From assembly GCA_947625445.1 (NCBI GenBank), contig CANQOM010000038.1, forward strand, positions 1-11,894: 11,894 bases of DNA, in the 5' to 3' direction. The notes under the pieces are model-generated. The model was not told where the DNA came from and did no database searches. It was given only the letters and a program-made list of their open reading frames with translations. Numbering within the stretch: the first letter of the stretch is position 1; every line of letters begins with the position of its first letter. Below, piece by piece: positions 1-6,223 of the stretch. Made by a program: the position numbers and the translations under genes. This DNA comes from Candidatus Gastranaerophilales bacterium (GTDB lineage Bacteria; Cyanobacteriota; Vampirovibrionia; Gastranaerophilales; Gastranaerophilaceae).

Positions 1-1113
1 TTTATCGATAGTTCCATCTCCATCTATATCATAATCTATGACTTTATCTGATGTATTTATGCCGTCTCCATCCAAGTCCAGAGATAATGGAGAACATGTC
101 GCATATGACATACAACAACCTTGTGCCATTTTCCCGCAATCTGTTACATAGAATGTTGCTTGTTTTTGACCAGCCATACCACAACCTTCCGGAATTATAT
201 TCATAAATCCGTTTCCGTTAGATATGATATTATATGTATTAGAGCCACCATATAACCTTGCTAATGAAGGATATTGAGAACTTCTACCATATTGTCCTTT
301 ATCATAAATATGATATTTATTATCTGTACTTCCTTTCGCAATTATATATCTTGCAGAACCATCTCCCATCTTTTCAGCCAGATTTATATTATTAGCTTCA
401 ACCAATTGTAATTCCGCTTCTGATACGAAGTCGCTTATATCCGAGTTAGACAAGTCGATATTTGACGCTTCATCAGCTTCAGATACAGTATCTAATCCGT
501 CAACTTTTGAAGTTGCTTGCATCTTTTTCAATTCTGTTAATTCATTATTAGAATTATCATAATCACTCTGTGCTAATGTTAAATCATTGTTTTTGTTATC
601 TAAATCCATATTTAATGAAGTTAAATCACCTTTTAAATCACTTAAATCATTATATAATCCCGACAAATCATCATATAATACTTGCAAATCTCTTGATATG
701 GATTTGAATTTTTTCTGTTCTTCTGCATTTTTAGGTTTTGAATATTTTTTTAATTCATTTTTCTTAGCATCTATTTCATCTTGTTTCTTTTCTATTTCTT
801 TGTTCTTTTTTTCTATTTCGTCTTCTTTGTCTTCTATTTTCTCTTGAATTTCATCATATTCTTTCTGTGTTTTATCAAGCACACTTTTTTTATCTTCTAC
901 TTCTTTTGTTTTATCATCAATTTTAGTATCAAGGTCTGTATCAGTATCATCTTGAGTAGAGGTTACAAAAGAATCATTTGATTTTTCACTAATGTCAATA
1001 TCAGCAGTTTGCAACTGAGTATCTATTAATTCTTCATTTCCTTTTTCTTCTTCTATTTTGTTGATGTTATCCTGATAGTAATTATTTGTGTTGATACTAT
1101 TATCAATTTTCAT
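1..1113 (-). CDS. Coiled-coil protein with DxDGDG calcium-binding-like repeats, C-terminus beyond window
   Basis: Unrecognised protein; 371 residues are visible and no stop is reached before the window edge, so it is 3'-partial. The start at 1113 is fixed by a strong AGGAGT ribosome site (1121-1126) 7 nt upstream. Residues 1-65 are polar and Asp-rich with no signal peptide or membrane segment. Residues about 66-200 are rich in Lys/Glu/Asp with Leu/Ile spacing and should form a coiled coil, with a run of DL-containing near-repeats at 148-180. Residues about 225-340 look globular, and 311-340 hold a Cys cluster (C311, C326, C333, C334, C340). Then come two DxDGDG motifs at D346-G351 and D362-G367, resembling EF-hand, dockerin or thrombospondin-3 type calcium loops. 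Such repeats are usually extracellular in bacteria, so the lack of a leader is odd and could mean non-classical secretion. Function unknown; the CDS itself is well supported. Confidence 0.88.
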   Translation of the reverse strand, partial: MKIDNSINTNNYYQDNINKIEEEKGNEELIDTQLQTADIDISEKSNDSFVTSTQDDTDTDLDTKIDDKTKEVEDKKSVLDKTQKEYDEIQEKIEDKEDEIEKKNKEIEKKQDEIDAKKNELKKYSKPKNAEEQKKFKSISRDLQVLYDDLSGLYNDLSDLKGDLTSLNMDLDNKNNDLTLAQSDYDNSNNELTELKKMQATSKVDGLDTVSEADEASNIDLSNSDISDFVSEAELQLVEANNINLAEKMGDGSARYIIAKGSTDNKYHIYDKGQYGRSSQYPSLARLYGGSNTYNIISNGNGFMNIIPEGCGMAGQKQATFYVTDCGKMAQGCCMSYATCSPLSLDLDGDGINTSDKVIDYDIDGDGTIDK

Positions 1114-1120
1114 AAAGTTC

Positions 1121-1126
1121 ACTCCT
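1121..1126 (-). promoter_or_regulatory. Shine-Dalgarno site of the coiled-coil/DxDGDG gene
   Basis: AGGAGT on the minus strand, 7 nt before the ATG at 1113. It is the strongest ribosome site in the window and decides the start of a gene whose 3' end is not visible. Confidence 0.8.
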
Positions 1127-1191
1127 AAAATTAGTTATACTAAATCTTTTATCGGCAATTTTTTTTTAAACTTTAGAATAATTAGAAATAA

Positions 1192-1220
1192 ATTAAATTT
1201 TGTAAATTTTAATGTATAAT
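1192..1220 (+). promoter_or_regulatory. Possible promoter for the membrane-protein gene
   Basis: A perfect TATAAT at 1215-1220 lies 17 nt after the weak -35-like ATTAAA at 1192-1197. If used, it would give a leader of about 150 nt before the ATG at 1380. In DNA this A+T-rich a TATAAT alone is weak evidence. Confidence 0.35.
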
Positions 1221-1379
1221 TATAAAAAAATAGATGTAACAAATAATAACAATAAGCAAGTTTTTAGACAATTTTTTCTATTTTTATTTTTTAAACAAAC
1301 AGTTAAGTATAAAAGATTATAAAAGCATGCATATAAATAAAAAGATAAAGAAATTATTAAATATGGTATGGGGGCTTTA

Positions 1380-2729
1380 ATGAGTATAAGTTCAATAGGT
1401 TCCCAAATAGTATCAAAACTCGGCTCTCCTGATTCAAGGATTCCGTTGGCTGCTAAAGATTTATTTAATTGTGCAGGATACACATATTTTTCATACGATG
1501 CAGGCGGTAAAGTAGAGGGAAAAGATAGGCTTGTAGATGAACTTGGCACAGGTTCAATTTGGTTATTCGGTATTCCTGCATACAAAAAATTAATTGACAA
1601 AACAATTTTTAAAAAATCAGGAATTTCACCTGAAGTTGATGTTAGAATTGTCAAAAATAAAGAATATTTAAAAAAAGCTATTGAAAATGCACCTGATAAA
1701 ACCATACTAAAAGAAATTACAAACGCAGGCAAAAATTTAAATAAAGTAAGAGGTCTTACATGGTTAAAGTTTGCATTATCTCTTGGTTTGACTTTAGCTT
1801 CTTATTTTATGCTTACAAAATTTAAACATAATATGACCAAAAAGAATATAGAAAAAGACTTTTTGGAAAAACAAGTATTAGAAGAAGATAATAAATACAA
1901 AAACTTATTAACAGTTAATAATTCAAAATTTAAAGATTTTAATATCCCCAAAAGTAATGTTCCATCTTTTGGTTCATCAGCATTTATTAAAGGTGCTGAA
2001 GATTTTATATTTAATCCAATAAAAAATATGTTTTTACTTGATATAGGAATAAGTTCAGAAAGACTTACCGGAGCAAGAACAAAAGGAGAGTTCCAAGAAT
2101 ATGCAATAAAAGAAGGGTCATTCTTATTCTTTGTCTATGGTGCAGGCAAATTAATTTCAAAAGGAATAAATAAAGCAGCAGAATTAATAAAATGTCCTAT
2201 TGATTTAGATGCAAAAGTAATTTCAGATAATTTAGCAAAAGATATTTTAAATAAGAAAGACATACAAAACGAAATTAAACAATTTACAACACAATTCACA
2301 AAAGATTCAAAACCTGAAGAGATAATAGACTTTATCTTTAAGAATCAGAATAACAGTGTTGTAGAAGCTGCAAAGAAATCAGGGTTAATATCAACAATAA
2401 AAACAAAAGAAGGAAAAATCAAAATTGATACAAGAAAATATATTGATTCGGATAAAATAAAAAAACTGGCAAAAGATTTGGAATCATTTATTAAAGCAAG
2501 CGAAAAATCAACTAATAAATCAGCATTTTTAAATAAAATAAAAGCATTAAAAGTAGGCGCAACCATATTAAATGTAGCAATATGTTGTTTTGCACTGGGA
2601 TATTTAGTACCTAAAAAAATGTACGAACTCAGACAAAAAAATCAAAACGGAAATAATGATTTCCATGTAAAGACAGAATATGAAAAAGAATTAAAAGAAA
2701 AACAAGCGAGCGGCACTTTAAAACAATAA
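1380..2729 (+). CDS. Unrecognised membrane-associated protein, probably lineage-specific
   Basis: A 449-residue protein I cannot assign. The ATG at 1380 is preferred because GGGGG at 1370-1374 lies 5 nt upstream and can pair with the anti-Shine-Dalgarno using a G-U wobble; the in-frame ATG at 1368 has no purine-rich site. From the 1380 start, hydrophobic stretches at about 130-147, 247-261 and 390-411 could be membrane segments, the last with a Cys-Cys pair (C402-C403). Two long Lys-rich, probably helical regions lie between them. The most family-like part is about 205-260, with an FNPIKNMFLLDIGISSERL-type stretch followed by a Gly-rich hydrophobic segment. No signal peptide or catalytic motif is seen. 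An SFGSS motif at about 196-200 resembles motifs in two other proteins here. Possible roles such as membrane anchoring are speculation. Confidence 0.85.
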   Translation: MSISSIGSQIVSKLGSPDSRIPLAAKDLFNCAGYTYFSYDAGGKVEGKDRLVDELGTGSIWLFGIPAYKKLIDKTIFKKSGISPEVDVRIVKNKEYLKKAIENAPDKTILKEITNAGKNLNKVRGLTWLKFALSLGLTLASYFMLTKFKHNMTKKNIEKDFLEKQVLEEDNKYKNLLTVNNSKFKDFNIPKSNVPSFGSSAFIKGAEDFIFNPIKNMFLLDIGISSERLTGARTKGEFQEYAIKEGSFLFFVYGAGKLISKGINKAAELIKCPIDLDAKVISDNLAKDILNKKDIQNEIKQFTTQFTKDSKPEEIIDFIFKNQNNSVVEAAKKSGLISTIKTKEGKIKIDTRKYIDSDKIKKLAKDLESFIKASEKSTNKSAFLNKIKALKVGATILNVAICCFALGYLVPKKMYELRQKNQNGNNDFHVKTEYEKELKEKQASGTLKQ

Positions 2730-2745
2730 ATAAATATGTTATAAT
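2717..2745 (+). promoter_or_regulatory. Promoter of the 95-residue protein gene
   Basis: TTTAAA (2717-2722, four of six matches to TTGACA) and a perfect TATAAT (2740-2745) are 17 nt apart. They straddle the stop of the upstream gene (2727-2729) and give a short leader before the ATG at 2770, so the small gene can be transcribed on its own. Confidence 0.55.
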
Positions 2746-2769
2746 TAAGTAGAAAAGGAAAAAGTAAGG

Positions 2770-3057
2770 ATGATATCAACATATTTTTCAGCACAAAATT
2801 CATTAGCACAAATGAACTTTCTGCAAAGTTCAATGGTTCAAAACGCTGACAGAAATATAAATATGATATCTTTTGGCGCTTCTCAACCATTAAGCCCTGC
2901 CTTCATGCAAAATTCAGACACTTTTGAACTGCAAACAAAGTCTGATGAAACAAAAATTTCAGTATTAAAAAAATTACAAGAAGCTCTTGAAAAAAAGCTA
3001 GCTAAAGATATAACAAAATCAACACCTAAATATAAAGGATTGGACTACAAAGCTTAG
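2770..3057 (+). CDS. Small unknown protein with ISFGA motif
   Basis: A 95-residue protein I do not recognise. AAGGAA about 9 nt before the ATG, plus a dedicated promoter, support it as a real gene. The N-terminal half is polar (Asn, Gln, Ser, Met) and carries ISFGA at residues 33-37. The C-terminal half (about 57-85) is Lys/Leu/Glu-rich and probably one amphipathic helix. There is no signal peptide, membrane segment or Cys. The same kind of motif, (I/V)SF followed by small residues, occurs near the N-terminus of the HNH-coiled-coil protein, and I recall it in many Melainabacteria hypothetical proteins; its meaning is unknown. It ends with TAG, and a 72-nt gap separates it from corA. Confidence 0.72.
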   Translation: MISTYFSAQNSLAQMNFLQSSMVQNADRNINMISFGASQPLSPAFMQNSDTFELQTKSDETKISVLKKLQEALEKKLAKDITKSTPKYKGLDYKA

Positions 3058-3106
3058 ATTTTTATAAAATACTTTTATTATAAGCAAATTTATGTTTTAA
3101 TTTACA

Positions 3107-3112
3107 TATAAT
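3107..3112 (+). promoter_or_regulatory. Possible -10 element before corA
   Basis: A perfect TATAAT 17 nt before the corA ATG, with no good -35 at the right distance. If used, the leader would be only about 10 nt, consistent with the weak ribosome site but not strong evidence. Confidence 0.3.
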
Positions 3113-3129
3113 ATTCTGAGAATAGAAAT

Positions 3130-4080
3130 ATGATAAAGATATTTAAAACAGAAGAGAATAAATCACTTGTAAAATTAGGCATAAATGAGGCAGTATCAGG
3201 CTCTTGGTTCAGTCTTATAAATCCGAATGAAGAAGAAGTAAAACAAGTTTCTTTAGTTTTAGGATTGGATGAAGATTTCCTGTTAAATTCATTAGACCTT
3301 GACGAACGGTCACGTATAGAAATTGAAGACGGAAATTTACTTATAATAACCAATCTTCCCATTATGACTGATGAAGGATGTTTTGATACATTGCCTTTAG
3401 GTATTATACATACACCAACTTCTATAATAACAGTTTGTTCAAAAGATAATAATATTTTATCTTCTTTTAATGAATCAACTGCTTATTCTTTTGATACAAA
3501 AAATAAAACCGAATTTATGTTAAAAATATTGTATAGGTCAGTAAAATTTTATTTAAAATATTTGGATATAATTAATCGAACAACAGAAGATATTGAAACA
3601 GAATTACAAAAAGCAACAAATAACAAAGCATTATTCCAGTTAATGGAAATCCAAAAAACTTTGGTATACTTTTCAACTGCTCTAAAAGATAACGATATAG
3701 TACTTCAAAAAATAATGAGAATTGCAAATTCCAAATCACCAAATTTAATAAAAACAACAGAAGATGATATGGACTTACTTGAAGATGTAATTATCGATAC
3801 AAGACAGGCAATTGAAATGGTAGATATGCACAGAATGATATTAGAAGCGATGATGGAAGGTTTTGCTTCAATAATAAATAATAACTTAAACCAAGTAATG
3901 AAATTTTTAGCTGCAATAACAATTATCATGTCAATTCCGACAATGATAGGAGGATTATGGGGAATGAACGTGGAAGTACCATATAAGCAAAATCCATTCG
4001 GATTCTTAATTGTAGTAGCTTTATCCATAATAACATCCGTTGTTGTTGTATTATATTTTAGAAAAAAAGGTATGTTTTAA
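3130..4080 (+). CDS. corA: CorA-family magnesium/divalent cation channel
   Basis: A 316-residue protein of normal length for the CorA (MIT) family of pentameric inner-membrane Mg2+ (sometimes Co2+/Ni2+) channels. The cytosolic part begins with the family's W-x-x-x-x-P pattern (W26 to P32), then LDLDERSRIEIED at about 55-67, matching the usual LDxxExxRIExE block, and a long helical region up to about 250. Two membrane segments follow, about 257-277 and 290-310, with the diagnostic GMN selectivity motif at 278-280 between them and a short basic C-terminus. The ribosome site is weak (GAGA about 8 nt upstream), and a TATAAT at 3107-3112 lies close before the start. The gene is followed after 15 nt by the degenerate receiver/GGDEF gene, so the two are probably cotranscribed. 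Family assignment is firm; ion preference cannot be read from sequence. Confidence 0.93.
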   Translation: MIKIFKTEENKSLVKLGINEAVSGSWFSLINPNEEEVKQVSLVLGLDEDFLLNSLDLDERSRIEIEDGNLLIITNLPIMTDEGCFDTLPLGIIHTPTSIITVCSKDNNILSSFNESTAYSFDTKNKTEFMLKILYRSVKFYLKYLDIINRTTEDIETELQKATNNKALFQLMEIQKTLVYFSTALKDNDIVLQKIMRIANSKSPNLIKTTEDDMDLLEDVIIDTRQAIEMVDMHRMILEAMMEGFASIINNNLNQVMKFLAAITIIMSIPTMIGGLWGMNVEVPYKQNPFGFLIVVALSIITSVVVVLYFRKKGMF

Positions 4081-4095
4081 AAAGTTGGGCAGAAA

Positions 4096-5367
4096 ATGAA
4101 AAACGGTTCTATTCTTATAATCTCCAATAATCAGGATATAGGAAAACAAATATCAGAAAAAATAAAACTATTAAGAGAATGTGATAAGATAAAATGTGTA
4201 TCTTTTCTTGAAGCTATTTCCGTATTAAATTCATGCCAGCCCGGAATAATCATTTTATATTGGTCAAAAACTGACTCGGTAAATATAGTAAGAGAAATAA
4301 GAGGAATAAAAGCATTAGATAAAGTTCCCATAATTTTTGTAATGGACAACCTTATTGAAGAAATACTGTTTTGTGCATTTGATTACGGAATAGATGAATT
4401 TTTCTGTCTAAACGAACCTGATTCTGTAATATTAATGAGAATATTTTTATCTTTGCAAAAATCCATATTATATAAAAAAATAGATACAAATGATGAAATA
4501 TTAACGGCAGCTAATATAATAGATAAGAAAACAGGTATATATACAAGCGATTATTCTTCAATAGTAATGAAACATTTTTTCAATAAAAGCCTTGAAGAAA
4601 ATCTTGAAGATACAATATTTATGTATGTAAGACTGTTACCATTAGATAAAAAATATCTGAATATAACTAAAGTCGGAAGTTTAATAAAATCAGTACCAAG
4701 AAGTAATGATATAATAGCATATTCAGAAAATACGGGAGTATACATATTATTGTATAATTGCGGATTAATAGGTGCAAAATCCGTAACACAAAGGTTACAA
4801 AAAGCATTAAACGGAATTTGTGAAGTATATATTAATGCCGCAGAAGTTACTGCACCTTATGACGAAATTCAACCTGTTTTGCAACGAGGTATTAACGAAC
4901 AAATTATCGCTAAAAACGAATTTAACTATTTTTATGAATCTGATATAAAAGATGCAAATGAATATATGAAAACAGATAAAGCTCCAAAAAAAATTATAAC
5001 TAAAGAAAAAAAACAAGAAATTTTTAATAAATTTGAAAAAACTGTTGTTCCAATATTCTATCATTTTCAGACAGTATATAATAATACATTTGACAATGTC
5101 GATATAAAATTTGATATATCAGAAGAAAAGAGCTTTTTCTCATTTTCAAAAGGTAATACTGAAAGTAAAATAACAATAACACTTCCTGAATATATAAAAG
5201 TATCTTTAGAAGTAAGTCATTGTTCAGAAGGAAGTCTTCCTTCTGTAAAAAAATTATCATATAATATACAGGAATTTAACGAAGAGTTATTAACTTCAAT
5301 ATTAAAGAATCTTGTAAATGAGTTTTCAGAAAGAATAAGTCATACTACACTAAGCCAAACGGAATAA
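4096..5367 (+). CDS. Degenerate receiver plus degenerate GGDEF-like protein (predicted catalytically inactive)
   Basis: A 423-residue protein laid out like a PleD-type receiver-GGDEF regulator but with the active residues gone. Residues 4-120 follow receiver strand/helix order, yet the acidic pair after strand 1 is N11-N12, the phosphorylated Asp position after strand 3 is Y55-W56, the Thr/Ser after strand 4 is M83, and the conserved Lys is replaced around L105-N106. Residues about 140-250 fit a GGDEF fold: D143-KKTGIYT resembles the DxLTGLYN entry motif, and the strand pair where GGDEF should sit reads SENTGVYILLY (210-220). Residues about 300-423 are an unrecognised C-terminal domain. It should neither accept phosphate nor make cyclic di-GMP, so a binding or scaffolding role is inferred. 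It lies 15 nt after corA and 1 nt before the TIM-barrel gene. The receiver call is good; the GGDEF call is moderate. Confidence 0.8.
   Translation: MKNGSILIISNNQDIGKQISEKIKLLRECDKIKCVSFLEAISVLNSCQPGIIILYWSKTDSVNIVREIRGIKALDKVPIIFVMDNLIEEILFCAFDYGIDEFFCLNEPDSVILMRIFLSLQKSILYKKIDTNDEILTAANIIDKKTGIYTSDYSSIVMKHFFNKSLEENLEDTIFMYVRLLPLDKKYLNITKVGSLIKSVPRSNDIIAYSENTGVYILLYNCGLIGAKSVTQRLQKALNGICEVYINAAEVTAPYDEIQPVLQRGINEQIIAKNEFNYFYESDIKDANEYMKTDKAPKKIITKEKKQEIFNKFEKTVVPIFYHFQTVYNNTFDNVDIKFDISEEKSFFSFSKGNTESKITITLPEYIKVSLEVSHCSEGSLPSVKKLSYNIQEFNEELLTSILKNLVNEFSERISHTTLSQTE
5225..5245. repeat. Perfect 10+10 bp inverted repeat inside a gene
   Basis: The arms CAGAAGGAAG (5225-5234) and CTTCCTTCTG (5236-5245) are exact reverse complements around one central T. 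They lie within the C-terminal domain of the degenerate receiver/GGDEF gene. No T-run follows on the plus strand, so it is not a standard terminator. It may be a dyad binding site, an mRNA hairpin or chance. Confidence 0.6.
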
Positions 5368-5368
5368 A

Positions 5369-6160
5369 ATGATAAATAAAAAATTATTAATTTCATCATC
5401 AGCAAAGGAGACAATAAAAGCCTCTTCTATATTGGCATCTGAATTGAATGTAGGGCTTGAAATTAGCAGATTGCCATTTTATAAAAACATAAATATTTCT
5501 CAAGAAGAAGTAATAGAGTCTTTAAAAGAAGATTTAAAAGATTTTCATAACAGAATTACAGTGCACGCAATGTTCTCTGATTTAAATATATCAACACAAG
5601 ACAAAGAATTAAGAAAAATAGTAGAAAAAAGATATATTCAGTCATATAATTGCGCAAAAGCACTCGGAGCAGATACTATATTATTTCACACCGGAAATAA
5701 AGGAACATTACATTATGGTTCTCAAATACTTTTTAAGAGAAATTTTATTAGTTTTTGGGAAGATTTTATAAAACAATTTGAACAAGATAATATTATAGCC
5801 GTAATAGAAAATGTTTTTGAAACAACTCCCGAATATTGTATAGAATTAACAGAAGGGGTAAATTCAAATAATCTGAAACTTGCTTTAGATGTTGGTCACG
5901 TAAACTTATATGCCCAAGAAACAAAAGTCACAGATTGGATAAAAACGTATGGGGATAAGTTATATCATTTGCATATTCATAATAATTTTCAGAAAAATGA
6001 TGATCATTCAAATTTAAATAACGGAACCTTAAATTTCAAAGAAATAATTAAATGCATAAAGAAATATTCAAATCATCCTTCGTTTGTTTTTGAAATGTTT
6101 ACTGAAGAAGATATAAGAAAAAGTTTAAAAATTTTTGAAGAAATCTATCAAACTGCTTAA
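5369..6160 (+). CDS. Xylose-isomerase-like TIM-barrel protein (sugar phosphate isomerase/epimerase or AP-endonuclease-2 family)
   Basis: A 263-residue protein of the xylose-isomerase-like (AP endonuclease family 2) TIM-barrel superfamily. The metal-binding residues typical of this fold can all be placed: H66, H107 (in FHTGN), E147 (in IENVF), D174 and H177 (in LDVGH), H202 or H204 (in HLHIHNN), D211-x-H213, and E242 (in FEMFTEE). A catalytically competent divalent-metal enzyme is therefore likely. The length and the LDVGH and DDHSN patterns look closer to sugar phosphate isomerases/epimerases than to endonuclease IV, but the substrate cannot be deduced and an AP endonuclease is not excluded. 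The ATG starts 1 nt after the upstream stop and GGA lies about 5 nt before it, so translation is probably coupled to the degenerate receiver/GGDEF gene. No signal peptide; cytosolic. Confidence 0.85.
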   Translation: MINKKLLISSSAKETIKASSILASELNVGLEISRLPFYKNINISQEEVIESLKEDLKDFHNRITVHAMFSDLNISTQDKELRKIVEKRYIQSYNCAKALGADTILFHTGNKGTLHYGSQILFKRNFISFWEDFIKQFEQDNIIAVIENVFETTPEYCIELTEGVNSNNLKLALDVGHVNLYAQETKVTDWIKTYGDKLYHLHIHNNFQKNDDHSNLNNGTLNFKEIIKCIKKYSNHPSFVFEMFTEEDIRKSLKIFEEIYQTA

Positions 6161-6174
6161 TAATTGTAAAAAAT

Positions 6175-6203
6175 TTGTTTATTTTCTCAATGTAAACTAT
6201 TAT
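6175..6203 (+). promoter_or_regulatory. Promoter of the two-component operon
   Basis: TTGTTT (6175-6180) and TATTAT (6198-6203, five of six) are exactly 17 nt apart in the 63-nt gap before the kinase gene. The GGGAG ribosome site at 6211-6215 lies 8 nt before the ATG at 6224. This suggests that the kinase-regulator-exported protein set can be transcribed independently of the corA group. Confidence 0.6.
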
Positions 6204-6223
6204 TTTAATAGGGAGAATGCAGA

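Larger units (their letters stand above)
1114..1379. other. Divergent intergenic region, 266 nt
   Basis: This region separates the minus-strand coiled-coil gene from the plus-strand membrane-protein gene. It is almost pure A+T with several T- and A-runs. It holds the Shine-Dalgarno site of the minus gene, a possible minus-strand -10 (TATAAC, 1139 to 1134) without a convincing -35, a plus-strand TATAAT at 1215-1220 and a possible 17-codon leader frame at 1327-1380. I see no RNA gene, terminator hairpin or recognisable riboswitch. Confidence 0.5.

Noticed and set aside
587..981. Two plus-strand open frames of 86 and 66 codons, rich in Phe and Ser
   Set aside because: They are antisense to the charged coiled-coil stretch of the minus-strand gene, which has a strong ribosome site. 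Their Phe/Ser-rich low-complexity composition is what the complement of Lys/Glu codons gives.
1368..1379. Upstream ATG as start of the membrane-protein gene
   Set aside because: No purine-rich ribosome site lies before 1368, whereas GGGGG is well placed for the ATG at 1380. The difference is only four residues.
1220..1732. 170-codon minus-strand open frame
   Set aside because: It lies mostly opposite the membrane-protein gene and runs into A+T-rich intergenic DNA. It has no ribosome site or recognisable domain.
3062..3083. A+T inverted repeat between the small gene and corA
   Set aside because: The arms are short TTATAA palindromes with poor pairing elsewhere, expected by chance in such A+T-rich DNA. 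It is too weak to call a terminator.
3058..3129. Magnesium riboswitch (M-box or similar) before corA
   Set aside because: The gap is only 72 nt, nearly all A+T, with no stable helices; it is too small for known Mg2+-sensing leaders.
3705..4028. 107-codon minus-strand open frame
   Set aside because: It is antisense to the C-terminal half of corA, including the conserved GMN region, so it is a shadow frame.
5225..5245. Intrinsic terminator at the intragenic dyad
   Set aside because: An A-run, not a T-run, follows on the plus strand, none follows on the minus strand, and the site lies inside an intact reading frame.
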